Positions 1-5,134 of a stretch of DNA of 5,134 nucleotides are shown here, piece by piece (position 1 is the first letter of the stretch; each line of letters starts with the position of its first letter). The stretch covers positions 1 to 5,134 of the forward strand of contig JAASSH010000205.1 of the NCBI GenBank assembly GCA_021767985.1, written 5' to 3'. This stretch comes from Gammaproteobacteria bacterium (GTDB lineage: Bacteria > Pseudomonadota > Gammaproteobacteria > GCA-001735895). The notes under the pieces are model-generated. The model was given only the letters and a program-made list of their open reading frames with translations, did no database searches and was not told the origin of the DNA. A program made the translations under genes and the position numbers.

Positions 1-882
1 CAGTTGACCACATTGCCCACCGATGGTGCGCGAGGCGAGCTCGAGCAGCACGGGTCCCGATGCCGACAGGCGTGCTTCGGCGTGCACCGGGCCCTGTTCG
101 AGGCCATAGGCGAGGCAGCATCTGGCAACTTCGGTAACCAGTTGCTGTTGCTGTTCCGGATTCAGTCGCGTCGGCGTCAGGTAGTAGGTCTCCTCGAAGA
201 AGGGGCCGGTTAGTGGTTCGGGTTTGTCGAAGATCGTCAGCAACCTGAATTCACCGTTGACCATGAATCCCTCGATCGCGTACTCCTGCCCGTCGATATA
301 GGTTTCAGCCAGCAGATGTCCGCGGCTAAAGCCGGTAACGCCGGTCGATTCGAGGATGGCGTCGATGCGCTGGCAGGCAACGATGAACTCGTCGGCGTTA
401 TCGGCGCGAATGACGCCACGGCTCGCGGCAAGCCCCAGCGGTTTGATCACCACCGGATAGGGCAGGGTCAGCTGCGACGCGTCGAGACCTGAGAGAGCCA
501 GTCGCTGGAACATCGGGGTATTGCAGCCGGCCTGTGCCAGCGCCTCGCGCCCCAGATCCTTGCGTTGGGTCAGCAGCGCGGCGTCGGGCTTGTTATGCGG
601 CAGCTTCAGCCGGTCCGCCAGGCGACTGCAAAGCGCCACGCAACTGTCATCGGTGGCAAGGACGCAGGCAACGTCTTTGCCTGCCAGCGTGGCAAGAATG
701 GTCTCCAGCGCGTGCTCAGCGTGGCCGAAGTCGACCGTAATGCCGTTGGCCACCTCGGGTACCAGCGAGTGTTCGCTGTTGGATACCACCAGGATAGGCA
801 TACCCAGTGCTTGTGCGGCCGCAGTATAGGCGGCGATGCGATAACTGCCCGAAGGCGCAACCAAAACGACGAAGCCCGGCAC
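1..882 (-). CDS. ATP-grasp domain ligase-like protein, C-terminus cut by window edge
   Basis: An open frame of 294 codons runs off the left edge, so the C-terminus is missing. Residues 4-40 form a Rossmann-like first strand (FVVLVAPSGSY) and pre-ATP-grasp segment. Residues 141-148 (PYPVVIKP) carry the typical ATP-binding lysine (K147), followed by a glycine/serine loop (S154, R155, G156). Residues 195-238 contain the GQEYAIEG strand and the FDKPEPL/GPFFEE signature. Residues 266-289 carry H267, E269, E281 and R285 in an HAEARL...LELASRTIGG pattern, as expected for the Mg-ATP site. The family (ATP-grasp_4 type, related to carboxylate-amine/amino-acid ligases and the carbamoyl-phosphate synthase fold) forms acyl-phosphate intermediates; the substrates here cannot be read from sequence. 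The start is uncertain: GTG at 880-882 is the only common start codon just ahead of the first strand, and no good Shine-Dalgarno precedes it. The in-frame stop at 937-939 limits any extension. It lies 73 bases downstream of the iron-sulfur carrier gene on the same strand, possibly co-transcribed. Confidence 0.82.
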   Translation of the reverse strand, partial: MPGFVVLVAPSGSYRIAAYTAAAQALGMPILVVSNSEHSLVPEVANGITVDFGHAEHALETILATLAGKDVACVLATDDSCVALCSRLADRLKLPHNKPDAALLTQRKDLGREALAQAGCNTPMFQRLALSGLDASQLTLPYPVVIKPLGLAASRGVIRADNADEFIVACQRIDAILESTGVTGFSRGHLLAETYIDGQEYAIEGFMVNGEFRLLTIFDKPEPLTGPFFEETYYLTPTRLNPEQQQQLVTEVARCCLAYGLEQGPVHAEARLSASGPVLLELASRTIGGQCGQL

Positions 883-955
883 CAGGCCAGGCTTCGCGTC
901 ATTTTGTTTGCGGTTCTTGATCAGTAATGGCGTGGGTTATCTAACGTGATGATGC

Positions 956-1390
956 TCAGCGGCCACCCGCAGCGCCGCAGCCGCCGCAGACCCCGGAGCC
1001 CCCGGTTTCGGCAAACACGTTGTTGAACACGAAACGCTCACGGCCGACTTCCTGGATATAATCGATTTGTGCGCCTTTGAGGTAATTCAGTGCGACCACG
1101 TCGACCAGGATTTTGAAGCCGTCGAACTGCAGGATGGTATCGAAGTCACTTTTCTCGTCGGTGAAGGTCATACCGTATGACAAACCGCCGCAACCGCCGC
1201 CGCTGATGTAGATGCGGATTGCGGATACGTCTTCGTCAGTCTGGGAAATGATTTCGTTCAACTTGTCCTGGGCCGACTGGGTTACTTCCAGTTCGTTCGA
1301 AGTCAGGTTGCGCTCGAACAGCGCCGATGCGTCGCCGGGTACCGGCGTTTTAGCCTGCTTCGGGGGGGTGTAAATACCTACGTTGTCCAT
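956..1390 (-). CDS. A-type iron-sulfur cluster carrier (HesB/IscA/ErpA family)
   Basis: This 144-residue protein belongs to the A-type carriers, which receive Fe-S clusters from the assembly scaffold and pass them to apo-proteins in the cytoplasm. The core (residues 34-138) has the family pattern: a helix TQSAQDKLNEII, the SGGGCGGLSYGMTF motif with the first ligand C67, the YLKGAQIDY strand, and two C-terminal cysteines, C135 and C138. The tail reads C-G-G-C-G instead of the usual C-G-C-G, so the two ligands are spaced CxxC rather than CxC. The protein also has about 30 extra N-terminal residues compared with E. coli ErpA (114 aa). GAQIDY is closer to ErpA than to IscA, but I would not assign ErpA firmly. 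ATG at 1388-1390 is preceded by ACAGG (complement of 1400-1404) at 9 bases spacing, and by a strong -10 box. It is divergent from glyA. Confidence 0.93.
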   Translation of the reverse strand: MDNVGIYTPPKQAKTPVPGDASALFERNLTSNELEVTQSAQDKLNEIISQTDEDVSAIRIYISGGGCGGLSYGMTFTDEKSDFDTILQFDGFKILVDVVALNYLKGAQIDYIQEVGRERFVFNNVFAETGGSGVCGGCGAAGGR

Positions 1391-1420
1391 GAATCATTAC
1401 CTGTGTTGCAAGATGCTGCG

Positions 1421-1426
1421 ATTATA
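1421..1426 (-). promoter_or_regulatory. -10 box of the iron-sulfur carrier gene
   Basis: The minus strand reads TATAAT exactly here, which is the sigma-70 -10 consensus. Transcription would start near 1414, giving a leader of about 24 bases that includes the ACAGG ribosome binding site. No good -35 hexamer sits at 16-18 bases: the 17-base position, 1444-1449, reads TGTCGA on the minus strand. An 8-bp palindrome, CGAATTCG (1439-1446), overlaps that spot and could be an operator, but nothing recognisable as an IscR site was seen. Confidence 0.6.
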
Positions 1427-1531
1427 CACTCGAATCAACGAATTCGACACAATTCCGCGATTTCATCGTCGACCCTGCGCAATTAGGCGGTAAATGGGGA
1501 GAAATCTGCATATTACAAGCCGCGTATGGCG

Positions 1532-1545
1532 GGTTAAGCGGTTAA
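1532..1545. repeat. Short tandem direct repeat GGTTAA, 8-base period
   Basis: GGTTAA occurs twice, at 1532-1537 and 1540-1545, separated by GC. It lies about 75-85 bases upstream of the glyA start, a plausible place for an activator or repressor, but the repeat is short enough to be chance. Confidence 0.3.
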
Positions 1546-1605
1546 TTTGTCGAGTTTTTAGTGATACTTACAGGAGATTTTCGTATCATCCCCTTCTTTT
1601 TCTCC

Positions 1606-1609
1606 GAGG
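1606..1609 (+). promoter_or_regulatory. Ribosome binding site of glyA
   Basis: GAGG lies 8 bases before ATG 1618-1620. This fixes the glyA start at 1618 rather than at the upstream GTG 1561, whose extra 19 residues do not resemble the family, or at the internal ATG 1633. Confidence 0.75.
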
Positions 1610-1617
1610 TTAACTCA

Positions 1618-2874
1618 ATGTTCTCCAAATCAATGAATATCGCTGACTTCGACCCGGATCTCTGGGCCGCGATGCAGCACGAGGAAGCGCGCCAGGAAGA
1701 CCATATCGAACTGATCGCCTCCGAAAACTATACCAGCCCGCGCGTGATGCAGGCCCAGGGTTCGGTGCTCACCAATAAATACGCGGAAGGCTACCCGGCC
1801 AAGCGCTATTACGGTGGTTGCGAGTATGTCGACGTGGCGGAAGCGCTGGCGCTCGAGCGCGTGAAAAAGCTGTTTAACGCCGACTATGCCAACGTGCAGC
1901 CGCACTCGGGTTCGCAGGCGAACGCGGCGGTATTTTTCGCACTGTTGAACGCTGGCGACACAATTCTCGGCATGAGCCTGGCGGACGGTGGCCACCTGAC
2001 ACACGGCGCCAAGGTCAATTTTTCCGGCAAGCTGTTCAACGCCATCCAGTACGGATTGAACAATGAAACCGGCGAGGTCGATTACGATCAGGTCGAGGCG
2101 CTCGCCAAAGAGCACAAGCCAAAAATGATCATTGCCGGTTTCTCGGCTTACTCGCGGATTATGGACTGGCAGCGTTTCCGCGATATCGCGGACTCGGTCG
2201 GTGCCTACCTGTTCGTCGATATGGCACACGTCGCCGGCCTTGTCGCCGCGGGCGTTTACCCGAGCCCGGTCGGTATTGCCGACGTATGCACCAGTACCAC
2301 GCACAAGACCCTGCGTGGGCCGCGTGGCGGCATCATCCTGGCGAAAGCCAACGAGGAAATCGAAAAGAAACTCAACTCGATGGTATTTCCGGGAACCCAG
2401 GGAGGGCCGTTGATGCACGTGATCGCCGCCAAGGCGGTAGCCTTCAAGGAAGCCATGAGCGAAGACTTCGTGGAGTACCAGAAACAGGTACTGGTCAACG
2501 CCAACGCGATGGCCGAAGAATTCATCAAGCGCGGTTTCGACGTGGTGTCCGGCGGCACCGATAATCACTTGTTCCTGCTATCCCTGATCAGCAAGGGCAT
2601 CACCGGTAAAGATGCCGATGCTGCCATGAGCAAGGCGCATATCACGGTCAACAAGAACTCGGTACCCAATGATCCGCAGTCGCCCTTCGTGACCTCGGGC
2701 CTGCGCATCGGCTCGCCGGCGATTACCACGCGTGGTTTCAACGAGCAGGATTCGCGTGATCTTGCCAACTGGATGAGCGATATCCTCGATAACATGGGTG
2801 ACGAAGACCTGATCGCCACGGTGCGTTCGAAGGTTAGCGAGATCTGTGCGCGATTGCCGGTATACCGCAACTAA
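1618..2874 (+). CDS. glyA: Serine hydroxymethyltransferase
   Basis: The 418-residue product (E. coli GlyA is 417) is the cytoplasmic PLP enzyme that converts serine and tetrahydrofolate to glycine and 5,10-methylene-tetrahydrofolate, the main source of one-carbon units. The whole fold type I chain is present: IELIASENY (E36 region, substrate end), [15 protein letters not shown] (Y56 and Y66), HSGSQAN cofactor loop, GGHLTHG with the PLP-stacking H126, [10 protein letters not shown] with D201 and H204, [13 protein letters not shown] with the Schiff-base lysine K230, and [13 protein letters not shown] with carboxylate-binding R364. No key residue is missing. It is the first gene of the rightward unit, with nrdR starting 12 bases after its stop. 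The start is supported by a GAGG ribosome binding site and by the gammaproteobacterial-type N-terminus. Confidence 0.98.
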   Translation: MFSKSMNIADFDPDLWAAMQHEEARQEDHIELIASENYTSPRVMQAQGSVLTNKYAEGYPAKRYYGGCEYVDVAEALALERVKKLFNADYANVQPHSGSQANAAVFFALLNAGDTILGMSLADGGHLTHGAKVNFSGKLFNAIQYGLNNETGEVDYDQVEALAKEHKPKMIIAGFSAYSRIMDWQRFRDIADSVGAYLFVDMAHVAGLVAAGVYPSPVGIADVCTSTTHKTLRGPRGGIILAKANEEIEKKLNSMVFPGTQGGPLMHVIAAKAVAFKEAMSEDFVEYQKQVLVNANAMAEEFIKRGFDVVSGGTDNHLFLLSLISKGITGKDADAAMSKAHITVNKNSVPNDPQSPFVTSGLRIGSPAITTRGFNEQDSRDLANWMSDILDNMGDEDLIATVRSKVSEICARLPVYRN

Positions 2875-2886
2875 GACCAGCGCATT

Positions 2887-3390
2887 ATGAAATGTCCTTT
2901 CTGCGGCACGCCTGACACCCGAGTGGTCGATTCGCGCCTGGCGTCGGATTCGACCCAGGTTCGTCGCAGAAGGGAATGCGTTTCCTGCGAAACACGTTTC
3001 ACGACCTACGAAGCGCCGTTGCTGAACATGCCGATGGTGATCAAGAACGACGGCAGCCGCGATACCTTCGACGAAATGCGATTACGCAGCGGCATGATGC
3101 GCGCTTTGGAAAAGCGCCCGGTGTCGGCGGAGCAAATCGAGGATGCGATTCATCACATCAAGCGTCAGCTGGTGGGACTCGATACGCGCGAGGTTTCGTC
3201 GCGCGAAGTCGGCGCCATGGTGATGCACGAGCTGCAGCGCCTCGACCAGGTCGCCTATATCCGTTTTGCCTCGGTGTACCTGAGTTTCGAGGATATCCAG
3301 GCCTTCGAGGAAGCCATTCAGACGCTCGCATCCGAACCGACCCCGGAAGAACACCGCAGACAGGTCCCGCTGATCGATGAGGACAGCTAG
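2887..3390 (+). CDS. nrdR: Transcriptional repressor NrdR
   Basis: The 167-residue product begins with a zinc ribbon (C3, C6, C31, C34 in MKCPFC and CVSC) including the basic RRRREC stretch used for DNA contact. An ATP-cone domain follows from about residue 49 to 139 (VIKNDGSRDTFDE, then KRPVS and SFEDIQAF). The family senses ATP/dATP and represses ribonucleotide reductase operons by binding paired NrdR boxes; no such box was seen in this window, so its targets lie elsewhere. It has a charged tail of about 17 residues beyond the usual 149-155 residue length. It sits between glyA and ribD, a conserved proteobacterial position. The ATG has no strong Shine-Dalgarno (GACCAGCGCATT precedes it), so it probably relies on ribosomes arriving from glyA, 12 bases upstream. 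Confidence 0.97.
   Translation: MKCPFCGTPDTRVVDSRLASDSTQVRRRRECVSCETRFTTYEAPLLNMPMVIKNDGSRDTFDEMRLRSGMMRALEKRPVSAEQIEDAIHHIKRQLVGLDTREVSSREVGAMVMHELQRLDQVAYIRFASVYLSFEDIQAFEEAIQTLASEPTPEEHRRQVPLIDEDS
3379..3383 (+). promoter_or_regulatory. Ribosome binding site of ribD, inside the nrdR end
   Basis: GAGGA within the last codons of nrdR lies 6 bases before GTG 3390-3392. It supports the GTG start that shares its first base with the nrdR stop (TAGTG). Confidence 0.75.
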
Positions 3391-4505
3391 TGTCGTTAGC
3401 AAATCATCATCGATGGATGGCCGAGGCGCTGCGCCAGGCGCGCAAGGGATTTTACAGCGCGCACCCTAATCCGCGCGTGGGCTGCGTGATCGTCAGGGAT
3501 GACTCGATGCTGGGTGCCGGCTGGCATGAATTCACCGGTGGTCCACATGCCGAAGTCAACGCGATTGCGGCCGCAGGGGATACTGCGGGAACCGATTTTT
3601 ACGTCACTCTCGAACCCTGTTCCCACTACGGTCGCACGCCACCCTGCGTCGATGCCGTTATTGCCGCCGAGCCGGCGCGCGTGATCGTGGCGATGCAGGA
3701 TCCGAATCCGGAAATCAGTGGCCGCGGAATAGAGCGACTGCGCGACAGCGGTATCGAGGTTATCGTCGGTGTGCTGCAAGCAGAGGCGCGCGATCTCAAT
3801 CCCGGTTTCATCAAGCGGATGGAGCGGCGGCTGCCGTTCGTCAGTATCAAGATGGCGCTGTCGCTCGACGGGCGCAGCGCGTTGGCCAATGGCGTCAGCA
3901 AGTGGATCACGGGCGAGCCGGCACGGCGCGACGTGCAGTTTCTGCGCGCTCGCTGCTCCGCGATTCTGAGTAGCGCGCAGACGGTGCTGGCCGATAATCC
4001 GTCACTGAATCTGCGCCTGTCGAATCGGGACCTGGGACAGGCTCGCGAACTGCGGCATCCGGTAAGGGTGCTGGTGGACTCGAAGCTGCGCCTGAGTGGT
4101 GACGAAGAACTCTTTTCCACCCAGGGTGAAATCTGGATTTATACCTGCAGCACAGACGCGGTCTCGAAGGCCGGCCTGATCGACCGCGGTGCCCGGGTGA
4201 TCGAGATGGAGGCCGATGATAAGGGACGCGTGCCGCTGCCCGCAATGCTTCAGGACATGGCACAACGCGGCATCAACGAAGTACATACCGAATGCGGCGC
4301 TGGTCTTGCGGGTGCCCTGATCGAACGGCAACTCGCGGATCAAATCGTGCTGTACCAGGCACCGTTTTTACTGGGTGACAAGGCGCGCGGGGGGTTTGAG
4401 CTGGGCGAACTGACAGCCATGGAGCAGCGCGTAACTTGTCGCATTTACGATACTCGTCAACTTGGCAAGGACCTAAGGTTGACCATGAATCTCAACCAGG
4501 ATTAA
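3390..4505 (+). CDS. ribD: Bifunctional diaminohydroxyphosphoribosylaminopyrimidine deaminase / 5-amino-6-(5-phosphoribosylamino)uracil reductase
   Basis: The 371-residue product carries out steps two and three of riboflavin synthesis in the cytoplasm: deamination of the GTP-derived pyrimidine, then NADPH-dependent reduction of its ribosyl group. The N-terminal cytidine-deaminase-like domain (about 1-145) has HPNPRVGCVIV, the zinc/catalytic motif H53-A-E55 and the second zinc motif P76-C77...T84-P-P-C86. The C-terminal reductase domain (about 148-365) starts with SIKMALSLDGRSA and includes GVSKWITGEPARRDVQ, the TVLADNPSL loop, HTECGAGLAGAL and the APFLLGD strand. All expected zinc ligands are present and the length is normal for the family. 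Translation starts at a GTG overlapping the nrdR stop, with GAGGA 6 bases upstream. Its own end carries the ribosome binding site of the next gene. Confidence 0.97.
   Translation: MSLANHHRWMAEALRQARKGFYSAHPNPRVGCVIVRDDSMLGAGWHEFTGGPHAEVNAIAAAGDTAGTDFYVTLEPCSHYGRTPPCVDAVIAAEPARVIVAMQDPNPEISGRGIERLRDSGIEVIVGVLQAEARDLNPGFIKRMERRLPFVSIKMALSLDGRSALANGVSKWITGEPARRDVQFLRARCSAILSSAQTVLADNPSLNLRLSNRDLGQARELRHPVRVLVDSKLRLSGDEELFSTQGEIWIYTCSTDAVSKAGLIDRGARVIEMEADDKGRVPLPAMLQDMAQRGINEVHTECGAGLAGALIERQLADQIVLYQAPFLLGDKARGGFELGELTAMEQRVTCRIYDTRQLGKDLRLTMNLNQD
4498..4501 (+). promoter_or_regulatory. Ribosome binding site of the proteasome-like gene, inside the ribD end
   Basis: AGGA lies 6 bases before GTG 4508-4510 and overlaps the last ribD codons. 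It decides the start in favour of 4508 over the in-frame TTG at 4436, which would overlap ribD by 70 bases. Confidence 0.7.
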
Positions 4506-4507
4506 TC

Positions 4508-5080
4508 GTGTCGACCATTGTTGCCGTAGTGAAACATAATCGCGCCTGTATCGCCGCCGACAGCCTGACCAGTTTCGGGGATACGCGGCAGCCGGCGGAG
4601 TTTGTCAGCGATTACGAAAAAATAATTACTTTCGCCGACGATAACTATATTGGTATCGTGGGCAGCGCGGCGCATCACCTGGTGATGCAGAATCTGCTGC
4701 GGAAACACGCCGATAAAGTTGATTTTTCCGATCGATTTCATATTTTCGAATCGATGCGCCAACTACATCCGGTTCTCAAGGAAGAGTATTTTCTCAACAG
4801 CAAGGACGAGGACGACGATTCCTACGAATCTTCGAGGGTCGACGCGCTGATCATGAATTGCGGCGGTATTTTTGGGCTTTACTCGTTGCGCGAGGTCGAT
4901 CAGTACACCCGCTTCTGGGCGGTGGGCTCGGGCGCCGAGTTCGCGCTTGGTGCGATGCAGGTGGCTTACGATTTACTCGACGATGCGGATGCGATCGCGC
5001 GCGCCGGTATCGAGGCCGGGGCCTGCTTTGACAATGGCAGCGCGTTGCCGATGACCAGTTACAGTTTGGAATTAACTTAA
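4508..5080 (+). CDS. Proteasome/HslV-type Ntn-hydrolase, BPH-like
   Basis: The 190-residue product has the proteasome beta-subunit fold signature. Its first residues (M-S-T-I-V-A-V) align without gaps to the start of HslV (M-T-T-I-V-S-V). After Met removal the nucleophile position is Ser (S2). D18 (AADSL) matches catalytic Asp17, K38 (YEKI) matches Lys33 after a four-residue insertion, and S141 in WAVGSG matches the conserved GSG of HslV. The end (GAMQVAYDLL, then IARAGIEAGACFD) follows the HslV helix pattern. It differs from HslV by an acidic insert (about 99-108) and by segments such as LHPVLKE and SSRVDALI. From memory these resemble BPH, the betaproteobacteria proteasome homologue that forms tetradecameric double rings. 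Expected role: self-compartmentalised cytoplasmic peptidase; no partner ATPase is visible. It starts 2 bases after ribD and overlaps ribE (TAATG). Anbu is less likely because it is longer. Confidence 0.85.
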   Translation: MSTIVAVVKHNRACIAADSLTSFGDTRQPAEFVSDYEKIITFADDNYIGIVGSAAHHLVMQNLLRKHADKVDFSDRFHIFESMRQLHPVLKEEYFLNSKDEDDDSYESSRVDALIMNCGGIFGLYSLREVDQYTRFWAVGSGAEFALGAMQVAYDLLDDADAIARAGIEAGACFDNGSALPMTSYSLELT

Positions 5081-5134
5081 TGTTTACCGGAATTATTCAG
5101 GCGCTGGGTAGCGTCGAAAAGAGTGAAGAACGGG
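5080..5134 (+). CDS. ribE: Riboflavin synthase alpha chain, N-terminal fragment
   Basis: Only the first 18 codons are inside the window. They read MFTGIIQALGSVEKSEER, and MFTGIIQ is the hallmark start of riboflavin synthase, which dismutates two 6,7-dimethyl-8-ribityllumazine molecules to riboflavin. The ATG (5080-5082) shares its A with the preceding stop codon (TAATG). A weak GGA (5068-5070) lies 9 bases upstream. The fragment confirms that the proteasome-like gene is inserted between two consecutive riboflavin genes. Confidence 0.95.
   Translation, partial: MFTGIIQALGSVEKSEER

Larger units (their letters stand above)
1391..1617. promoter_or_regulatory. Divergent intergenic region (iron-sulfur carrier / glyA)
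   Basis: These 227 non-coding bases must hold both divergent promoters. The leftward -10 is clear (see its own entry). For glyA no convincing -35/-10 pair was found; TATCAT at 1584-1589 matches the -10 consensus at five of six positions but has no matching -35. Other visible elements are a direct repeat GGTTAA (1532-1537 and 1540-1545, period 8), a CCGC/GCGG mini-hairpin (1520-1523 with 1529-1532) and an inverted repeat TGATAC/GTATCA (1562-1567 and 1583-1588). I saw no PurR-like (ACGCAAACGTTTGCGT) or MetJ-like (AGACGTCT) operator and no recognisable glycine or S-adenosylmethionine riboswitch. Confidence 0.5.

Noticed and set aside
606..902. A 98-codon minus-strand frame overlapping the ATP-grasp gene
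   Set aside because: It is an out-of-frame shadow with Trp/Arg/Ser-rich composition, whereas the neighbouring frame shows clear ATP-grasp motifs.
521..927. Several plus-strand open frames of about 70-120 codons opposite the ATP-grasp gene
   Set aside because: Their composition is that of an antisense shadow, with no domain and no ribosome binding site of note.
1561..1617. Upstream GTG start adding 19 residues to GlyA
   Set aside because: The extra residues do not match the family, and the GAGG site points to ATG 1618.
1391..1617. Riboswitch upstream of glyA
   Set aside because: The likely leader is too short and lacks any recognisable glycine or S-adenosylmethionine aptamer core; only a weak pairing candidate remains and is listed as a finding.
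1984..1986. GlyA has Asp123 where many homologues have His in the LAHGGHLTHG motif
   Set aside because: This position varies in the family (His, Glu and others occur), and the PLP-stacking His126 is kept.
1630..2568. A 312-codon open frame antisense to glyA
   Set aside because: It lies wholly within glyA, has no recognisable domain, and arises from the codon bias of the GC-rich sense strand.
3379..4507. FMN riboswitch ahead of the riboflavin genes
   Set aside because: The nrdR-ribD and ribD-protease junctions are overlapping or 2 bases apart, so there is no room for an aptamer.

Overview
The window looks like a piece of a proteobacterial chromosome, most likely a gammaproteobacterium and possibly an uncultured one. 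The reasons are a moderately GC-rich composition, a serine hydroxymethyltransferase with a gammaproteobacterial-style N-terminus (MNIADFD, then [10 protein letters not shown]), and the order glyA - nrdR - ribD - (insert) - ribE, an arrangement familiar from proteobacteria. No tRNA, rRNA, insertion sequence, CRISPR array or phage feature was seen. Two transcription units diverge from an intergenic region at 1391-1617.

Left arm (minus strand, 1-1390). The first gene read leftward encodes an A-type iron-sulfur carrier (HesB/IscA/ErpA family) with an unusual C-G-G-C tail. A good -10 box (TATAAT) lies just upstream. About 70 bases further on is an ATP-grasp ligase-like protein of unknown substrate, cut off by the window edge at its C-terminus.

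Right arm (plus strand, 1618-5134). glyA (glycine and one-carbon metabolism), nrdR (Zn-ribbon/ATP-cone repressor of ribonucleotide reductase genes), ribD (bifunctional riboflavin deaminase/reductase), a small Ntn-hydrolase and the first 18 codons of ribE (riboflavin synthase alpha chain) follow each other with gaps of 12 and 2 bases and two stop/start overlaps (TAGTG and TAATG). This is almost certainly one operon with translational coupling. glyA supplies one-carbon units, nrdR controls deoxynucleotide supply and the rib genes make riboflavin.

The most interesting gene is at 4508-5080. It encodes a 190-residue proteasome/HslV-fold protein that best matches the little-studied BPH class (betaproteobacteria proteasome homologue), which is distinct from HslV and Anbu. 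It sits inside the riboflavin operon, no HslU-type unfoldase is visible nearby, and the residue aligned with the catalytic Thr1 is serine. The start (GTG, placed two bases after the ribD stop) is critical, because any upstream start would bury the nucleophile.
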